Notes under the pieces: model-generated
The model's database searches: none
What the model saw: only the letters and a program-made list of their open reading frames with translations
What the model was told of the DNA's origin: nothing
Source of the DNA: Dirofilaria immitis
Taxonomy: Eukaryota; Nematoda; Chromadorea; Rhabditida; Onchocercidae
DNA length: 64,000 bases
Direction of reading: 5' to 3'
Assembly: GCA_024305405.1 (NCBI GenBank)
Contig: JAKNDB010000079.1
Span: 2,532,501-2,596,500, forward strand
In this document: in pieces, positions 53,566 through 63,689 of the stretch
How the letters are laid out: each line of letters begins with the position of its first letter
Position numbering within the stretch: position 1 is the stretch's first letter
Made by a program: the position numbers and the translations under genes

Positions 53566-54624
53566 ATACAGAACAGGATTAATGATTGTTATTTATTTTT
53601 ATATCTCGATCTGCTCTTAAAACGAATGTTGCCAAAAGGAGTTTTATCTGATCTTATCTAATTTCTGTTTTGGCTTAAATTCTCGGATAATTTAGGCTTC
53701 AAAAAATTTTTGGCTTTTAAATTTTTAAATAAAAAAGAGTGGTAGATTATTAGACAATTATGTTGAGAGTAAGGAAGTAAGACAGCTAAATCCATTTGCC
53801 AAATATAAGACAGCTAAATCCATTTGAATAAGACAGCTAAATCCATTTGCCAAGTAAGTGTTATTGTCTTATTTATGCAATACTAAAAAGTCAACATTTC
53901 AAGTAATTGATCTAGAATTTCAAAGGTTCAAATGGCCAAATTTCAACACCAAATTACTTAATTTAGATTTGTCGATGCCTACCCATAATCAATCAGTTCT
54001 TGCTTGTTAGGTCCAAAAATGTATATATATTTTTCGTAGCCTAAATTTAAAAACGATAAAGATCAGATGAAATTGCTTTATTTTTGCGTTAATCTTCATC
54101 GATTAAATTTGCATTGAATGCTTTCATAGTTTATCTTTTAATTTTTGTTGTTGTAATTTTGCTAAGTAAAATATTTCTGTTTATTAAACTTCGAAAATAA
54201 GCTATTTATTTTTTTGAACTTCTTATGATATACACATTCGATTGATATGATAATTTTGGAATTATTTGATTTCGGAATTGTTTTTATGGAAATTATGAAA
54301 TCTTTCTATCATTTGAATAAAGAAAATTTCAGTATTGAAACAAAAATATATTGCAAAGATTTGAAGATAAACATAGTTCTAAATAATTTCTTTTTCCGGT
54401 ATCCCAAATCTTAATTCAGAATTATAAGACAAAAATGCCGAATCTTCGGATTAAAGCCTTATTGCTATTAAGTTTTAGAAGATGTGATGAAATGTCGTAT
54501 ATCGAGACTTTTAAATCAAAACAATGATAGCATATGGGATTGTTTTATTTCTTCTCTGGAATTCGAAAATTCGTTATGATTAGATGAATTTTTATGATCA
54601 AATAGCAGGAAAGTGTGGCGTCTT
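53566..54624. other. spacer at the centre of the inverted duplication
   Basis: About 1.06 kb not shared between the arms. It holds the 53778-53858 short repeat and otherwise nothing I can assign; no convincing open frame. Confidence 0.5.
53778..53858. repeat. three copies of a 27-bp tandem unit
   Basis: The unit TAAGACAGCTAAATCCATTT occurs three times, twice followed by GCCAA. It lies within the palindrome spacer. Confidence 0.85.
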
Positions 54625-54765
54625 ATAAAAATTCTAGCAGCTTTCTGATTCTTGAAATTATAAGCAATTGGATTGTTAATTTGTGTAGAATGAATGATTT
54701 GGTTGCATTATTTGTTTAACATTACATTACAATAAGTTTGAGAATCAACAAATGTGTGTTCAATA

Positions 54766-55797
54766 TCACAAACGCATAATATCATCAAATGATAACATAT
54801 CATCTATTATTACATCATCAAAATCGATGCTCATTAAATCATCGAAAACGTCTGGGGTTGATTGATCTTGTTCCGGAGCTTCGACGTTCTGATCATGTTC
54901 CATCGCTTCGTGTTGGACATTTTCCGGAGAGAATTGCATCATTACGTCGTGCTGTACATTTTCCTGCGGAAATTGCATCGTTTCGATGAATTCGTCATTT
55001 CCCGGACGTTGCACAACTCTGACGTATTGGTTATTTCCCGGAATTTGCACCACTTCAACGACTTGGATATCTTTTGGAAGTTCCATTATTTCGAAGGGTT
55101 CGTTATCTTCCGAATTATTATCTTCCGTATTGCTATGTTCGTAATCTTCAGGATTGTTATGTTCCGGATTGTTATCTTGCGGAACTTGCAGCATTACAAC
55201 ATCTTGACTATGTTCCGGAGTTTGGATTATTTCATGCATCGGAGTTTGGATTATTTCATGCATCGGAGTATTGAATGCTCCATTGTATTCTTGATATGTA
55301 GGAGTTTTTATTGCTTCACTGCATTTTCCAAATTGAGGTGTTTGGATTGCTCCAATAAAATCGCCATCTTTAGAAATTTCGATTTCTCCAATCAATCCAC
55401 TGAATCCGCTATATTTCGGAAATGGAATTGCTCCGTTGTCATGTTCTAGAGGTTCGATTGCTTCACCGAATTCGTCGTATTCCGAAGGTTGCATTGCTTC
55501 ACTGAATAATTCAAATTTTTGATCGCCATATCCCGAAAATTCTCCATCTCCCTCAATCGTAACTTTTTCCATAGATTTTTCAATTTTTCTAGTATCATTA
55601 CAATCTCCCGAAAACTCGTCATCTCCCTCAATCGTAACTTTTTCCATAGATTTTTCAATTTTTCTAGTATCATTACAATCTCCCGAAAACTCGTCATCTC
55701 CCTCAATCGTAACTTTTTCCATAGATTTTTCAATTTTTCTAGTATCATTACAATCTCCCGAAAATTCGTCATCTTTCCTAGTCTCAGTTTTTTCCAT
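54766..55797 (-). CDS. 343-codon acidic repeat ORF, tail of the minus-strand serpin
   Basis: Long open frame directly downstream of the minus serpin and homologous to the acidic tail of the plus copy (KIEKSMEKT...DDEFSG; end FDDLMSIDFDDV versus FQDLMDIDLEDE). It opens with three near-identical 25-residue repeats (KIEKSMEKVTIEGDDEFSGD plus CNDTR). These are followed by degenerate units around AIQTPxxxEYxGA, TPMHEIIQTP twice, Glu/Asp/Asn/Gln-rich segments (NPEHNNPEDYEHSNTEDNN) and repeated QFPQENVQHD / QFSPENVQHE. No signal peptide, Cys pattern or membrane segment. It is in the same frame as serpin exon 7 but separated by two TAA codons in an A-rich linker (55798-55860). It could be a terminal exon reached by alternative splicing, a tail cut off by mutation, or a tail disconnected by homopolymer errors. 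Length and persistence of the frame argue that it is or recently was translated. Confidence 0.6.
   Translation of the reverse strand: MEKTETRKDDEFSGDCNDTRKIEKSMEKVTIEGDDEFSGDCNDTRKIEKSMEKVTIEGDDEFSGDCNDTRKIEKSMEKVTIEGDGEFSGYGDQKFELFSEAMQPSEYDEFGEAIEPLEHDNGAIPFPKYSGFSGLIGEIEISKDGDFIGAIQTPQFGKCSEAIKTPTYQEYNGAFNTPMHEIIQTPMHEIIQTPEHSQDVVMLQVPQDNNPEHNNPEDYEHSNTEDNNSEDNEPFEIMELPKDIQVVEVVQIPGNNQYVRVVQRPGNDEFIETMQFPQENVQHDVMMQFSPENVQHEAMEHDQNVEAPEQDQSTPDVFDDLMSIDFDDVIIDDMLSFDDIMRL
55546..55770 (-). repeat. three 75-bp in-frame tandem repeats
   Basis: Units begin at 55546, 55621 and 55696 (exactly 75 bp apart) and are almost identical; each encodes 25 residues of the acidic tail. A fourth, diverged unit lies at the start of the frame. 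Near-identity implies recent expansion or homogenisation. Confidence 0.92.
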
Positions 55798-55857
55798 CGA
55801 CTTTTCAATTTTTAATTTTTTTGCTTAATTTTTTTCGTTTTTTATCATCATTATATT

Positions 55858-58675
55858 TTATAAATTTTTTCTTTTTTCATCATATTTCTCCATCTCTTTT
55901 TCGTTTATGACGGTTTCATACTCATCTGGCATATATCGGCCGATAAATAGAATATTTTTTTGATTATCACAAAGGAGATAGATAAAACAATGATCAGCAT
56001 GAAGTAATTGTGATTCTGGCAAAGGATTTATCGTTTCAATGTCATCATTTAAAGTGCTTCTTCCATCATTACTATTAGCTGCTGAACTATCTGTATAGTT
56101 AATATTGATTCCACTTTCAGTAATCTGAATTTTAATCTTTTTTGTGATCCCTTTATTGAAAAATTTGAAAAAAAATGCATTTAAGATTGAATTATCTATT
56201 AATTGGAATTTATCTAATGATAGGTGCTGGAGAATGAAGTGAGATAATTTTAATTTTGTTAAATATTAATTCCTTTACTGTTGAAATTTGATGAAATTTT
56301 AATAACAGCAAAGTTAACTCTTATAGGATGGCAGGTAAATATAATCACTTTCAGAGTAAAGTTTATGATTGAACTGATAAAAAAAAGATTAAAATTAGGG
56401 TGAAAACAATGACCTGTATAGAAGCTAAATTTCCGATATATTTTGTCATAGATAATGGCTGATCGGAAATAACGCTGAAATTAGCTAATTCAGTAAACAT
56501 TGATAGAAGGCCAATACTCTCGAATCCATCCGACAAACTAATATATTTCCTTGCAAAAATTTTCGGAATTGTAACCTAAAAGCATTTGAAATAGAATATT
56601 AGAATAAAAATTAAAAATTTAGGATTCTAATAATTAAATTGGAAATGATTCAATAAATTATTTACAGAAAATGAATGGAAACTTATAAGATGCCTAATTT
56701 TGATAAAAATTTGATACTTGACTGCTCAAAAAAACAGTGAAATTCTTATTTATAATTCTTATCGTTCAGAAGGAATTTAGGAGCATACCGTAATCATTAT
56801 AGAATTATTAGATGCGTCAACTGCTGTCATGTAATTGAATAGCTTTGCTCCGGTAAGTTGCTTTTCAATTGCAGTTAATCCAAATACCTTTTAGGTAAAA
56901 TGATTATCATACGCATTTCAGATTTTTGCAATGGTAATGAAACCACTTGTACATTTTGATCTTCATAGTACGGAAAATTTGCGGTTCTTGTTATCATTTG
57001 TATCTGAATAATTCAAAAAATAAGCAAAATTAGCCTTTTAATAATATATTGGAAAGAAGAAGGTTGAACACATTAATTGAAACTTTTTTGCTTAAATTTG
57101 AGCGAATTGATGATCATTAAAATCCATAAAGAGGAATCAGACATTATCAAACTCATGAGATATACATATTTATCATCTCTTACTTTATCAATTCATGTAT
57201 AATAACTAAAAAGTCATTAATCTTATTGGATAGAATACCTGAATTACTTGCGATGGTGAAAGAATGAAACGTGTTTGATGGTTGAGCAAAGAAAATCGAT
57301 ATTTCCATTCTAATTTAAGATGTAATTCGCTGATTAGGAATAGTGAAAAACCAAAATTGATAAAGATAACATTATTGGCTCTACCGTAATCATTTTCAAA
57401 GAGCCATTGGCTAGCCGCCTGCAATAGGATAAATTTAAATTTTGTTAATTTAAAATTATATCACTTTATTGAATTTTTATTTAACAATCAATAAATGTTC
57501 ATATTTGATCGACAAAGATGAAATTAAAATTGATATATAATATTAATTTTAAGATATATATTATTAATTAGATGTATAATCTTCGATATACATATAATAA
57601 TAATAATTTGTGATATAAAATGATTGATTTATAATAAAATTGAAGTAATATTTTAAAAAATTTAAGTAAAATAACTGATACCTCTACTAAACTATCATCG
57701 TCACCATGCGAGAAATTCAGGTGTTTTATCTTAATAGAATGAAGCATGCTGATAATATTTTGGAAGCTAGGATTAATTAAGAAATTTAGCTGTGCCCATA
57801 ATCTTGATGATCCTCCAACAATAGAGTTATTGCCTTCATCACTATTGAGATAATGGATAACACAATATGGATAATTATCAAATATCTGTGCGGATTGTCC
57901 TGAATCACAAATATTTGAAATACTTTTTGCCGATTATTTTCTTTGCAAATCATTCGTTATTGCCAAAAAAATTATTGCATTGAAATTTGCATATTGAAAA
58001 AATATATCAAATGAATTTAGAATTAGATCTTCATGGCTTAATTATTTAAATTTCGAATTGACTAGCAACATAAAGATATATCGTTACCTCCACCAATCTT
58101 TGTCATTTCAACTCAGGTATCACCCGCGGCTCCCTGATATAATATTGATAATGCAGAAATTATTGCAAACGGTGACAAAAGATTTGATTCATTAGCTGGT
58201 GAAGAATGTTTAAATAGTTTCAATGCAAAATTGATCTGATTCTTCGTCATCCTCAATCTAAAGCGCTTTAGCTTATAGCCATATTATGATTATGGTAAAT
58301 TTTTGTTTGGTATTAAAAATATTATGACTTATACATCGAATATTCTCATTGTTTTTATGTCATACGAATTCAGTTGAATGTATTTGTCTCTTTTTTATCG
58401 AAGATTCATATTGTTTTGTCGATAAGAGGAAATAAATCAAATTCGATTGCATCTAAATTCTTTGATTTGTATAGGATCTCTTGTTACAGAATCCCAGCAT
58501 TAAGAGACATAAATAACTAAAGTCGAGAATTCTTAAATGTTAAGGATGAAATATAATATTTAGAAAATTAAAAATAAAACACTAACGCACGATCCCTATT
58601 GCAAAATTCAGGTTGACTACAACAAGTACCAGTCAGTACTACCACCACGACAAATATTACTTCGATGAACTTCAT
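55858..58675 (-). CDS. secreted serpin (minus copy)
   Basis: Exons in transcript order: 58675-58587 (signal peptide, identical to the plus copy), 58257-58088, 57899-57682, 57418-57239, 57003-56789, 56575-56414, 56124-55858. All have GT-AG borders and phases equal to those of the plus copy. With one A restored in the run at 56889-56892 the frame is 433 residues. Landmarks: LLSPFAIISALSILYQGAAG, HLKLEWKYRF, LPLQKSEMRMIIILPKK, GLLSMFTELANFSVISDQPL, HADHCFIYLLCDNQKNILFI then GRYMPDE. HADHCFIYLL corresponds to the strand after the reactive loop (ADHPFLF in most serpins). The loop, from ITESGIN to about NPLPESQLL, lacks the small-residue hinge (NYTDSSAANSNDG instead of a GTxAAAAT type), so it is probably non-inhibitory or retargeted. 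The frame ends at TAA 55858-55860, followed by the acidic ORF at 54766-55797. This copy is better preserved than the plus copy. Confidence 0.88.
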
Positions 58676-60052
58676 CAGGACGATTTATGGGAATCGCAAA
58701 TTGATGATACTCAAATATCGAAAGTCGCAATTTATTAGTAGTGAAATAACGAAAATCGATTACTTGCATATGTAAGAATGCAATTAAATTCTCGAAATGT
58801 AAAAATGAAATTGATATATTTTGTATCTTACTTTATTTCTCACTAATCAATGCAAGGTTCACTACCTACAATATTGATCCATAAAATATTAGAAATTTAA
58901 TTGTACCGTCTGACTCAATCATTGATACGCTATCTTGGTCTTACTTATAAAGGAATATATTTTATCATAATTTTTGCTATTCGAGAAACTATGTCCAATT
59001 ATCCTATAAATAACTATTATAGCTTCAGTTTACAAACGATATGAACCAGGTAAGAAAAATGGAGTTGAAATATTTCCAGTCTAATATTTACAGCGAACTG
59101 ATTCGATCTCTCTCCTTTTATGTTGGAACCATAATAAAATTGATAAGCGGAAATATCATTTCATTTTCTGTACCTCATATTATCATAGTGAATAATAATT
59201 AGACGGATATTAGAATGAGTCAATTTAAAAATTATAATCGGTAGTAAATCCTCTTATCAAGCAAAAAATTCTGACATGTATTGTTCATAATACCGTAGCA
59301 TTTAATCCATCTGTACAATATTCAATCATACGTCACAAATTTTTTCACTTTTACCAATATGAAATTTGCATAAATATCAGTAATGGTTTTCGAAATAATT
59401 TGCATTCAATTGAATATTCCATATTTTTAATTGATTTGTCGATAAAAATTAAATAAATGATTATTTATATAAATGTGCTATGTCAACAAAAATTACCAAT
59501 TAACTGCGAAAATTACATTTAAATTTCAAAATTTTATTTTTCTGGGTACTACTTGATATGTATCTTGTAATTTTAAATTAAAAATAATGATAATAAGTGA
59601 ATATAACAGTACTGATAAGAATGTGCTTAATGTTAGGCTATAATTTGTAATTTAATTTTTTGAATTTCATGGTCACATGTGTGCTTTACTGATAGTGTAA
59701 ATTGGAAGATTGAAACGCTTTAATAATAAAATTGATTTAAATTAAAGTTTCAATAAAACTAACGCAATCTATTTTTCTCATTTTTATTCATTTTCAACGA
59801 TTTCATATCATGTATTGATGATTTTGTTTGATATTTTTTTGATTGCAATCATACACATTCACGTAAAACACGTGAGAAATAATAATCGGAGTATATTTTG
59901 TGATTTACTAATATTTTGTCTAAAAATATTGATTTATTCACACACGATTAACGTTCATCATTAACTAATTATTGATGATTAAATGTGAAAATGTGGAGGA
60001 TTAATGCGAATCAAAACATGAATTCACACCATTCCATCTCCTCACTCTTTTC

Positions 60053-60470
60053 TAAATTACACAAATAGCAATTAAATATATATAAGATAAAAGAAGCAAA
60101 TTACTCATTCTTATTTATTAGCTATGCGCAAAAGTATCTGATTTATTTAAGCGCAATATGATCGGCAAAAAAAGAACAACGAGGAAGAGAAAATTAGACG
60201 AAAATAATAGAATTTCCAACTGTGAGAAATATTTTATGTTGTCATATATTTCATTCACTTCACGTAATTTATTGGTAGATTTTGAAGTGATTAATCCGTA
60301 GCATTTCTATATGTCGATTACTCTTAATTGATATATCGATCCTGTTATTATCAATAAATTATGGTATCAATGCTTATGTAACATTAAGTGACATAAAATT
60401 TTCTACCTTTACACCGAAAAATAACCCAAAAATTAATTTATAAAAATTATATAATTCAGAATATTCGATT
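60053..60470. repeat. inverted copy of a semaphorin intron segment
   Basis: Reverse complement of 36963-37380, identical as far as I can see over about 418 bp. It sits between the right arm of the serpin duplication and a decayed serpin exon. Absence of differences means very recent duplication or a mis-join in the assembly. Confidence 0.9.
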
Positions 60471-60477
60471 ATATGAA

Positions 60478-60650
60478 AATATGTAAGTGGTTTCTTTACC
60501 ATTGAAAAAACCTGGAATGTATATGATAACTATTTTACCTAAAATGATATATGGATTATCTGAAATTGAAAAGGAACTTACCGAAGGGTAGCTACTCAAT
60601 TACATTGACGCATTTGACGCATCTGTTAATATTATTATTAGGAATTTATT
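60478..60650 (+). pseudogene. decayed serpin exon-5 fragment
   Basis: Translates as VVSLPLKKPGMYMITILPK, then GLSEIEKELTEG, stop, LLNYIDAFDAS, aligning with exon 5 of the two intact serpins (VVSLPLQKSEMRMIIILPK, GLTAIEKQLT, DAS). It carries an in-frame TAA in place of the CAA of the intact copies near 60484 and a TAG at about 60587. It is more diverged than the two arms are from each other, so it is an older family member. No neighbouring serpin exons were recognised. Confidence 0.8.
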
Positions 60651-60967
60651 ATTAAATCGATACGTGTTCCATAAAGAAATGCTACCATAGAGCCAATAAG
60701 CGTATACAATTTTACTGTTTAATTTATTAGAAGAACTGCGGGATAACTGCATAGTACCGTATACCGTACATCTCTTTATAATGTATACGAACATGAAGGT
60801 AAAATAGTAAATTTATTATAAGAAATCTCTATTATGGAAACTTTTCTTTAAATTGGAAGTAAAGTTAATCCAAAATACTGATTATTAAAATTGATAGCAT
60901 TTAACACTATTGATAGTAGTATTATAACAGCAATCTTATCATTATTCTTTTATTTTTATATTTCAAG

Positions 60968-61163
60968 AATATGTATCTGCACCGAATGCACAAATACCTT
61001 TTGTAATCGATAATAACGCTTTTGATGAAAACAATGAAGCATTCAATGTAGGTTTTTATTGAAAATTTCGAATTTTTTAGTTGAATATTTTTATTGCCAA
61101 ATAAGCTTACAGATAAGAGCAAAGCTCTTCTGCCGCTCATCAACGTGACATTGAAGCTGTAAG
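60968..61163 (+). other. two possible exons of an unrecognised gene
   Basis: 60968-61047 reads EYVSAPNAQIPFVIDNNAFD and ends at GTAGGT. 61120-61163 reads QSSSAAHQRDIEAVR after a weak AAGAG acceptor, in matching phase. A further frame at about 61189-61297 (NENSSRHLITTASSRLSWPH, ending TAA) may belong. The composition looks coding, but the splice sites are poor and I recognise no family. They could be a relic of the gene next to the older serpin copy. Confidence 0.25.
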
Positions 61164-63177
61164 GTATTTTTCCTTCAAAGGGTATTGCGGTGAATGAAAA
61201 TAGTAGTCGTCATCTAATAACTACAGCCTCTAGTAGATTAAGTTGGCCGCATCTGAATCAGAAATTCAACCATCTATTAATAATTAACAAAATGTAAGTA
61301 TTTTTTCTTCCAGATCTTTGATTTCTTTTATCAGAGCAGTCATTTTCGAACAGTTGATGATACCTTATACTTGAAAAAGTAGATTCTTTGTTTACCTTAA
61401 GAAACGGGTTGAGCACAGTTTGCTTATTTAGTGAAAATATACCTTGGTAGGAGAGTAAGCAGTCATTTATAGAATCTACAATTAATCCATCAAACTATCA
61501 ATTTATTCACATTATCAGTCCATATAAATCCAGGCTTAATTATCAGAAAAACGAAATATAGCTTTCCATTTAGCTAATCATTCCCAATGTTGCCTTGATT
61601 GAATATGATGTATAATTAAGTGAATAACCTGTAGTTGCTATATTTTGCAGATTGCCATGGCTGAAAAAAATTCAAAAAAATTTATAAAACAACATGATTG
61701 TTGTTTTATAAATTTTTTTGACAGAAACTTGTTGAAAAAAAAAACATGATGACCATTAAAAACTCCTATCACCTATTTTAAAATTAAATTATACTGGTAT
61801 GTGATTTACTTCATATCTTTTTGTCGAATGTTATGATTCGGTAATTTACAAAAAAAAAAAAAGATTAGAGATTTTTAAGCTTCCTCTGACCGTTTCTTTT
61901 GTTCCTGATTCCAATTAAAATACATTTTTATTGATCAAAATCTTTTATTATTAAATTTATCATTTTAGCATATATTCGATGCCTACTAATTTAATTTCAA
62001 TTATTAACAACTCGGTAGAGGATGATATTTGAATATTAACGAGCAAGCTGTTAGGGAGTTTTAAATAATGTTCAGTAAGAGCATGATTGAAACTGGTTAA
62101 AATAATACGTTTTTTTATTTTTGTAGTTTTATCATTTTTTTATCATTTTAAATGAATAATCATAGTCAAAACTTAATCAGTTAGACTCATTTTAAGATGT
62201 ATAGTATTCACTAGCCAGTGATTGTAGAGAAAGTTTTCTTGATTCCCTTATCAAAAAAGTTGAAAGAAGAAATTGAAATTTTTGATCCATATTTTGATCC
62301 AGTTATGGGAAAGCATATTTTGTGATCTTTTAAATAAATTTAAAATTTTAGCGATCAAATTAATCCACAATATTTCAATTTTTCTTATCGCTTTTAATCA
62401 AATTTTCAAAAGCAGCTTGCTAAATATTTTTTCAATTTTTTGTTGCTTCAGGTATCCGGTATATCTATGAAATTAAAACAGATTTTAGCTCGAATTGTTT
62501 GTGATTCTTTAATTTCAAATTATTACTAAAAAAATATTTGGAAATTTTCCTTTTTCTCTGATTATTTTGTATATATATATTTTTTTAATCCAAAAATGAT
62601 CGATATATACTAGAATAGGAATGAGAAGTAGTATGATATACAGTTTCATAAGTTTTCTGCAAAGATATCGTATCAAGTAATAATATATAAATTTATAATC
62701 AAATATATTTTTTTTTTTATTATGAATCTTAAAGTATTTTTGAAGTTGATAAACAGTCAATGCCCAAAAGTAGTATGGTATATTTAGAACTACGATGAGC
62801 ATATATTTAAAGAGTAGCATAATTTTTATACAAAATAATAATTACTTAGTAAATATATCTAAAAATAAGCTAAGTTAAAGTATTAAGAATGCTTTTTAAG
62901 ATATTTGAATTAAGGAACAACAAATTTTGGGATTTTTATTATTTATCTCTTTCTTACGAGAGAATAGTTCTTCAGTGATAAGTCATGGAAATTCTACTAA
63001 TTTCCTTTTTAATCTGATAAGCATTTGCTGAAGTACCCGAGTATCAAGATGAAAATAATAATTACCATTCTTTTTTCGGTAAATAGCTCATTGATTTGTA
63101 TATATTAAAAATACAAAATGAAGAAAAAATTTTTGATTAACTTTTTGAGCATTATTTTTTGAATATTTATAAAAGGT
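61164..63177. other. AT-rich stretch with no supported gene
   Basis: Short frames only. A Glu/Lys-rich frame at about 62227-62320 (FLIPLSKKLKEEIEIFDPYF) looks protein-like but has no splice partners and stops quickly. The perfect hairpin at 61675-61718 is listed separately. Confidence 0.4.
61675..61718. repeat. 19-bp perfect hairpin
   Basis: Arms AAAAAATTTATAAAACAAC and the exact reverse complement around a 6-nt loop. It resembles a GC-poor terminator or a small palindromic element; it lies 1.5 kb from the hemD remnant. Confidence 0.85.
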
Positions 63178-63201
63178 CTTAAATTGACATGTCAATTTAA
63201 G
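63178..63201. repeat. 24-bp perfect palindrome at the hemD junction
   Basis: Each half is CTTAAATTGACA or its reverse complement, with no loop. The recognisable hemD-like reading starts at its right edge, so it sits at or next to the boundary between host and transferred sequence. Confidence 0.85.
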
Positions 63202-63680
63202 AACAGTGTGAAAGCACTCAGTCAGATATACAAATTAGGTAATCTTCCAATTGTTACAGTTGATAATTCGACGATGCAAACTGCAAAAGATTTAGGGTTC
63301 TCTGATATTGTATCAGCAGATAGTAATGTTGATGGGCTGATATTATTTATAAAAAGTCACTATTCAATAGCAATGAAATTTCTGCACATAAGGGGGCAAG
63401 AGATGTCATGCGATTTAAAAAAAAAAGGTTATCTAAGGAAGATTTTTGACATGAGAGAAGTTATACTCTATAAGACAATTATTAAAAGAAAGTCTAACTA
63501 ACAGGTGCAAAAACTTGCTATCAGACAATAAAATCAAATAGCATTGTTTTTTTTTTTTTCCTCACAGAAATTAGGAGTATTCTGTTGTTTAGTTTTAAAA
63601 GCGGTCTATATCTTTTCACACAATGGGTAATATAATTGCATATACTATCGTTGATAGTTAAAAATTTTATATGTAATTCA
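63199..63680 (+). pseudogene. hemD: uroporphyrinogen-III synthase fragment of endosymbiont origin
   Basis: HemD converts hydroxymethylbilane to uroporphyrinogen III in bacterial haem synthesis. The frame 63199-63501 reads SVKALSQIY, LPIVTVDNSTMQTAKDLGFS, DIVSADSNVDGLILFIKS, MKFLHIRGQE, DLKKKGY and REVILYKTI. These follow the HemD order: Ser/Asn-Ala-Val entry, VGxxTxxxAxxxGF, LxxRGxxxxxDL and YxT linker. The N-terminal half (about 70-80 residues) is absent. After the stop at 63499-63501, weaker similarity continues in shifted frames (LTNRCKNLLSDNK, then RSILLFSFKSGLYLFTQW), with a T run of about 14 inserted near 63546. No introns. Low GC and wording fit Rickettsiales, probably Wolbachia, the filarial symbiont. 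Truncation plus frameshifts indicate a dead nuclear insertion. A nematode origin is unlikely because nematodes lack this pathway. Confidence 0.8.
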
Positions 63681-63689
63681 ATTTTGAGA

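Larger units (their letters stand above)
54625..60022 (-). repeat. right arm of the large inverted duplication
   Basis: Reverse-complement counterpart of 48133-52650. It is longer because intron 6 carries an extra stretch (about 56160-56330) and the tail region is expanded. The outer end is near AACATGAATT at about 60022, after which sequence similarity to the left arm stops. About 30 bp later a different duplicated segment (60053-60470) begins. Confidence 0.93.

Noticed and set aside
54862..55449. 195-codon plus frame within the acidic tail
   Set aside because: It is antisense to the minus-strand tail ORF, which is homologous to the plus-copy tail; the plus reading is a by-product of the repeats.
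62227..62470. possible exon with FLIPLSKKLKEEIEIFDPYF
   Set aside because: It looks protein-like for about 30 residues, but no donor, acceptor or partner exon was found.
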